Assembly (NCBI GenBank): GCA_013365365.1
Contig: JABVXU010001094.1
Location: 1-10,249, forward strand
Length of the DNA stretch: 10,249 nt
Direction: 5' to 3'
Origin: Cruorifilaria tuberocauda
Taxonomy: Eukaryota > Nematoda > Chromadorea > Rhabditida > Onchocercidae
In this document: piece after piece, positions 9,801 to 10,249 of the stretch
Layout of the letters: every line of letters starts with the position of its first letter
Position numbering within the stretch: position 1 is the stretch's first letter
Position numbers and translations under genes: made by a program
Notes under the pieces: generated by a model
Databases searched by the model: none
Told to the model about the DNA's origin: nothing
The model's input: the letters and a program-made list of their open reading frames with translations, nothing else

Positions 9801-10098
9801 ATCAATCGATAATTAGAATGATCTTTTTATTGTGATAATTATATCGCATTTCACCATTCTTTCAACAGTTCTTTGCAATAAATTATTGTTCATGAAATGA
9901 AACTCTGTTTCCCGGGAAATCCCATAACGTGTTTATATATTTTCAAATTAATATACTTACCCACCGATACGTAAGTGTACATTATCAAATGACAGATGCT
10001 TAATTCTTGCTTTCGTCGTTACCGTATCATCGACTGAGAATCGTACTGATCCATCACGAATATCGATGATAATCCGATGCCAGTATCCGTCATTTTTT
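814..10098 (-). CDS. CASPR / neurexin IV-like adhesion receptor, 16 exons, 5' end outside window
   Basis: Spliced minus-strand gene of about 859 visible codons. The exons, in transcript order, are 10098-9961, 9249-9038, 8277-8105, 7871-7781, 7429-7277, 7019-6786, 6428-6267, 5808-5541, 5396-5240, 5047-4885, 4346-4191, 3704-3594, 3262-3158, 2504-2332, 1467-1268 and 898-814. Seen: every intron has GT-AG ends and every junction keeps the frame, including the many codons split across exons. Domain order is LG (C-terminal half), EGF, LG, EGF, LG, stalk, TM helix, acidic tail. Known for the family: CASPR/neurexin IV proteins are cell-surface adhesion receptors that work with contactins outside the cell and with FERM/4.1 or PDZ proteins inside; C. 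elegans NLR-1 has been reported to anchor F-actin at gap junctions. Inferred: this is the NLR-1 or ITX-1 counterpart. I cannot tell which, so no symbol is given. A classical neurexin is less likely because no two LG domains are adjacent. Confidence 0.85.
899..1267 (-). other. Last intron, possibly retained in one isoform
   Basis: 369 bases between exons 15 and 16. The donor GTAAGTA contains an in-frame TAA, so retention ends the protein at once after D-N-L. A minus-strand ATTAAA at 1148-1143, about 120 bases after the donor, could serve as an alternative poly(A) signal; this is weak evidence in AT-rich sequence. No other coding content seen. Confidence 0.6.
1268..1467 (-). CDS. Exon 15: acidic cytoplasmic tail with overlapping stop and splice donor
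   Basis: The acceptor is TGTTCATAG and the exon starts in phase 0. It encodes V-S-I-I-S-G-V-S-G-M-T-A-Y-F-T-A-N-T-E-F, then an Asp-rich region with D-D-D-C-E-D-F (1398-1378) and D-D-D-W-Q-D-Y (1341-1321), ending K-H-D-N. The strong donor GTAAGTA at 1267 overlaps the stop: unspliced, the frame reads AAT-TTG-TAA and stops at 1267-1265; spliced, the leucine codon is completed by exon 16. The long plus-strand His/Tyr-rich frame opposite is a mirror of the Asp codons. Confidence 0.8.
1468..2331 (-). other. Largest intron (864 bases)
   Basis: No further exon fits: exons 14 and 15 already join in phase 0 and I found no open segment with matching splice sites. It contains a cluster of GTGAAA hexamers and two CACGTG sites near its donor end (2217-2295), described as a finding. 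Confidence 0.6.
2332..2504 (-). CDS. Exon 14: cytoplasmic tail, proximal part
   Basis: The acceptor is TTTTTTTTTAAG. The TTCAG 12 bases further upstream would put a TAA in frame, so it is excluded. The donor AAGA|GTAGGT was chosen over the overlapping GTAG|GTTTAT because only the first keeps exon 15 open. It encodes a polar, disordered-looking tail with F-T-L-P-E-P-D-Q-Q-L and A-V-I-T-I-Q-P-Q-A-T, plus R-K-L-R-N-A-S, a possible basophilic kinase site (inference). Confidence 0.75.
2505..3157 (-). other. Intron of 653 bases between TM exon and tail exon
   Basis: AT-rich with no open segment bounded by good splice sites. Exons 13 and 14 join through a split Asp codon. I see nothing else in it. 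Confidence 0.6.
3158..3262 (-). CDS. Exon 13: transmembrane helix and juxtamembrane segment
   Basis: The acceptor is CTTTTTCAAG and the donor CGAAG|GTATTG. The helix spans about 21 residues (3260-3198), from W-T-I-P-L-V-I to V-G-I-F-F-F, and is flanked on the inside by S-K-N-R-E-R-K-R-S-E-E-L-E. The positive charges just after the helix set the orientation: outside is the LG/EGF part. In CASPR/neurexin IV this juxtamembrane region binds FERM/4.1 proteins; a role of the basic patch in that is an inference. Confidence 0.88.
3198..3260 (-). other. Single transmembrane segment
   Basis: Twenty-one uncharged residues rich in Ile, Leu, Val and Phe, preceded by W-W and followed by seven charged residues within the next ten. 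It is the only stretch of this kind in the reconstructed protein, which makes it a single-pass receptor with the LG and EGF domains outside. Confidence 0.88.
3277..3301. repeat. Perfect AT palindrome next to a splice acceptor
   Basis: Arms of 11 bases, ATATTAATTAA and TTAATTAATAT, around a TTG loop. It sits 13 to 38 bases before the acceptor of exon 13, where a branch point would be expected. Confidence 0.75.
3552..3589. repeat. AT-rich imperfect palindrome next to a splice donor
   Basis: Begins with GACTTATTAACTT and ends with TTAATTAAGTC, with the inner arms AACTT and AAGTT around TAATT. It starts four bases after the donor GT of exon 12 on the minus strand. It contains TTAATTAATTAA at 3575-3586. 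Confidence 0.6.
3594..3704 (-). CDS. Exon 12: extracellular stalk
   Basis: The acceptor TTTCAGCAG is a tandem NAGNAG, so the exon may start at 3704 or 3701 without a frame change. The donor is AATT|GTATGA. It encodes V-D-A-P-L-W-D-S-P-F-V-I-E-P-Y and then a polar, Met/Asn/Lys-rich segment ending E-E-P-N-W. There are no cysteines or known domains. It links the last LG domain to the transmembrane helix. Confidence 0.78.
4191..4346 (-). CDS. Exon 11: end of LG4-like domain and start of stalk
   Basis: The acceptor is AAGTTTTCAG and the donor CCAC|GTAAGC. With exon 10 it reads G-C-L-S-N-I-D-I-D-L-N-V, then V-I-I-I-G-D-K-I-Q-L-G-S-C, where the last cysteine closes the LG disulfide. P-G-S-L-P begins the stalk towards the membrane. 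Confidence 0.83.
4347..4884 (-). other. Intron of 538 bases within the LG4-like domain
   Basis: No coding content. It contains the two-copy 15-base tandem repeat at 4423-4452 and one TGCATG (minus strand, 4469-4464), the motif bound by FOX-1 family splicing factors in animals. A single copy has little weight. Confidence 0.55.
4423..4452. repeat. Two-copy tandem repeat of 15 bases
   Basis: ATCATATCATAAATT is followed directly by ATCATATCATAAGTT, one mismatch in fifteen. It is intronic (between exons 10 and 11) and may be simple slippage. Confidence 0.7.
4885..5047 (-). CDS. Exon 10: LG4-like domain, third part
   Basis: The acceptor is AAATTTCAG and the donor TCAA|GTAAGT. It encodes I-D-S-W-K-H-D-F, then L-K-F-S-F-G-G-P-Y-I and N-Y-T-G-C-L-S. 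The F-G-G and G-C pair is the standard end of an LG domain. It carries an N-Y-T glycosylation site next to the conserved cysteine. The reading frame runs on upstream to an ATG at 5104, but that part is intron. Confidence 0.85.
5240..5396 (-). CDS. Exon 9: LG4-like domain, middle
   Basis: The acceptor is TTTTTTAG and the donor GACG|GTATGA. It encodes L-Q-V-L-L-C-K-N-G-S-I-N-I-D-V (an N-G-S glycosylation site) and N-D-G-Y-R-H-Y-F-H-S-I-F-R, a recognisable variant of the NDGxWH strand. It ends in phase 0 at K-V-T and joins exon 10 as V-T-I-D-S-W. Confidence 0.82.
5541..5808 (-). CDS. Exon 8: first half of LG4-like domain, with Thr/Lys-rich insert
   Basis: Largest visible exon (268 bases), with acceptor TTTCATTTACAG and donor CGTC|GTAAGTA. 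It encodes S-G-A-Y-F-A-G-N-S-V-L-I-L and the strand F-S-F-A-F-S-T, which match the start of an LG domain. A low-complexity Thr/Lys/Pro stretch (T-T-N-T-A-K-S-T-K-P-T-K-P) follows directly, and then I-L-A-T-I-H-F and a basic segment. The overlapping plus-strand reading frame at 5655-5843 is a shadow of this exon. Confidence 0.82.
6267..6428 (-). CDS. Exon 7: second EGF-like domain
   Basis: The acceptor is TTTTTTAAAG and the donor GAAG|GTAGGT. Cysteine 6 (F-G-C) closes the LG before it. The EGF cysteines are at exon residues 10, 17, 23, 39, 41 and 51, with L-C-K-N-G-G-H-C, then C-N-C and Y-Y-G-E-Y-C. This is a clear EGF signature with a rather long C3-C4 loop of 15 residues. The last codon is split and becomes Asp with exon 8, giving C-D-E-D-S-G-A-Y-F, like the join between EGF2 and LG4 in CASPR proteins. 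Confidence 0.88.
6786..7019 (-). CDS. Exon 6: end of LG3-like domain
   Basis: The acceptor is AAAATTTAG and the donor TCAG|GTTAAA. After a proline-rich start (I-I-Q-P-P-V-S-P), it encodes P-Y-V-L-L-F-V-A-G-V-P and I-H-F-G-N, and then L-L-G-C-M-R-G-L-M-I-G-G-K-L-I-D-M. That last stretch is the typical LG C-terminal strand with its conserved Gly-Cys. The partner cysteine is the first one of exon 7. Confidence 0.85.
7277..7429 (-). CDS. Exon 5: LG3-like domain, middle
   Basis: The acceptor is TTCGACAG and the donor AACG|GTAATT. It encodes Y-S-R-M-R-W-I-Q-V, in the place where most LG domains have NDGxWH, then V-E-L-N-V-N-D-E-I-C-Q-I and F-E-I-I-G-D-P-N. The extra cysteine may pair with the one in exon 4 (inference). 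The ATG at 7448 lies inside the intron and is not a start. Confidence 0.8.
7570..7691. repeat. Long imperfect inverted repeat (intronic hairpin)
   Basis: Arms at about 7585-7630 and 7640-7683 around a 9-base loop (7631-7639). The inner 11 base pairs are perfect (ATTACTGACTA with TAGTCAGTAAT), then about 11 of 12 and 16 of 19 positions match, with a small bulge. A further outer match is CGATAA (7571-7576) with TTATCG (7685-7690). It lies in the intron between exons 4 and 5. Confidence 0.8.
7781..7871 (-). CDS. Exon 4: LG3-like domain, middle
   Basis: Short 91-base exon with acceptor CTATAACAG and donor AAATG|GTAAGTG. It encodes V-H-L-Y-D-H-S-H-I-V-L-T-L-N-F followed by an N-R-T glycosylation site and a cysteine (Y-R-C-E-V). 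It joins exon 3 in phase 0 and exon 5 through a split glutamate codon. The start is fixed by the need to continue both neighbouring LG strands. Confidence 0.8.
8105..8277 (-). CDS. Exon 3: start of laminin G domain LG3-like
   Basis: The acceptor is AATTTTTAG, with two bases completing a serine codon from exon 2. The donor CAG|GTAC leaves the frame in phase 0. It begins I-N-Y-G-T-E-V-S-F and continues to I-I-F-S-F-R-T-D-Q-R-D-A-L-L-I-Y-L-H-D, the first beta strands of a laminin G fold. One N-I-T glycosylation site is present. The EGF of exon 2 runs straight into this domain with no fibrinogen-like stretch between. Confidence 0.85.
8278..9037 (-). other. Intron of 760 bases between first EGF and LG3-like domain
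   Basis: This is where a fibrinogen-like domain would be encoded in a CASPR gene, so I checked it for a missed exon. Stops are dense on the minus strand and no open segment with matching phase and splice sites was seen. The plus-strand frame at 8493-8675 has no recognisable domain and is taken as chance. Confidence 0.6.
9038..9249 (-). CDS. Exon 2: end of LG2-like domain plus first EGF-like domain
   Basis: The acceptor TTCTTTTAG|C was chosen because it alone restores the split glycine codon of the exon before and gives I-G-G-G-R-D-G-F-L-G-C-I-R-Q, the usual end of an LG domain. An upstream in-frame ATG at 9296 is intronic. Exon residues 1-29 close the LG disulfide (C8 with C29, N-G-T glycosylation site at 15-17). 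The EGF follows with six cysteines at residues 33, 38, 44, 55, 57 and 68, with C-V-C and H-S-G-H-L-C at its end. It lacks the N-G-G turn seen in the second EGF. The donor is AACA|GTAGGT. Confidence 0.85.
9250..9960 (-). other. Intron of 711 bases inside the LG2-like domain
   Basis: No coding content beyond the open run into exon 2 (up to the intronic ATG at 9296). The pyrimidine run ending at about 9601 looks like a plus-strand acceptor but has no exon behind it. Confidence 0.6.
9961..10098 (-). CDS. Exon 1 in window: second half of a laminin G domain (LG2-like)
   Basis: The acceptor is TTATTTGTAG and the donor GG|GTAAGTA. The exon starts with one base completing a split codon and ends with two bases of the next. 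It encodes K-N-D-G-Y-W-H-R-I-I-I-D, the classic laminin G signature (NDGxWH), then R-D-G-S-V-R-F-S-V-D-D and finally V-H-L-R-I-G-G. The N-terminal half of the domain must lie in an exon beyond the right edge. By CASPR order this would be LG2, which is inferred from position only. Confidence 0.85.
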
Positions 10099-10249
10099 CT
10101 ACAAATAATTCTTTTCAACAACTCCAACTCTATCACTGTGATATTTTAATTTGCTGATAAAATTCTTATAAGTAAGTAGGTTGAATTATATTTTCTATTC
10201 AAAAAATATTCATTAGCAATAAATAAATAGATTTAATAAAATTTTCAAG
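10099..10249 (-). other. Intron, continuing beyond the window
   Basis: AT-rich sequence upstream of the acceptor of the first visible exon. No open segment was found, so the exon for the first half of this LG domain lies to the right of the window. Confidence 0.6.

Noticed and set aside
814..10098. Classical neurexin (nrx-1) as identity
   Set aside because: Classical alpha-neurexins have paired LG domains between EGFs; here single LG domains alternate with EGFs and the last LG leads directly to the membrane, as in CASPR/neurexin IV.

Overview
The window looks like a piece of an AT-rich nematode genome, most like a filarial worm. The grounds are very AT-rich introns of 144 to 864 bases, short exons, acceptors of the TTTTCAG/TTTTAG type and donors of the GTAAGT/GTAGGT type. 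The species cannot be named from the sequence alone. I see no bacterial, viral, tRNA, rRNA, CRISPR or transposase-coding content.

Almost the whole window is the 3' two thirds or so of one gene on the minus strand. I reconstructed 16 coding exons by matching splice sites and codon phase. In minus-strand order they are 10098-9961, 9249-9038, 8277-8105, 7871-7781, 7429-7277, 7019-6786, 6428-6267, 5808-5541, 5396-5240, 5047-4885, 4346-4191, 3704-3594, 3262-3158, 2504-2332, 1467-1268 and 898-814 (stop at 816-814). Every junction keeps the frame, giving about 859 codons. The 5' end of the gene lies beyond base 10249.

The protein is a type I membrane adhesion receptor of the contactin-associated protein (CASPR) / neurexin IV kind. 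From the first visible exon the order is: C-terminal half of a laminin G domain, EGF, laminin G, EGF, laminin G, short stalk, one transmembrane helix, and a cytoplasmic tail of about 165 residues. This LG-EGF-LG-EGF-LG-TM order without LG-LG tandems fits CASPR/neurexin IV (nematode NLR-1 and ITX-1) better than classical neurexin. The fibrinogen-like region that CASPR proteins carry between the first EGF and the next LG is not present here.

The most interesting part is the 3' end. The donor of the penultimate exon overlaps an in-frame TAA, so retaining the last intron gives a tail ending D-N-L, while splicing adds 27 residues and ends S-S-L. Both ends look like PDZ ligands, of different classes. 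The shared tail has two acidic-aromatic repeats. Other points of note are an approximately 120-base intronic inverted repeat, AT palindromes at both ends of one intron, a tandem NAGNAG acceptor, and a possible neighbouring plus-strand exon at the left edge. Bases 1-813 are mostly 3' flank.
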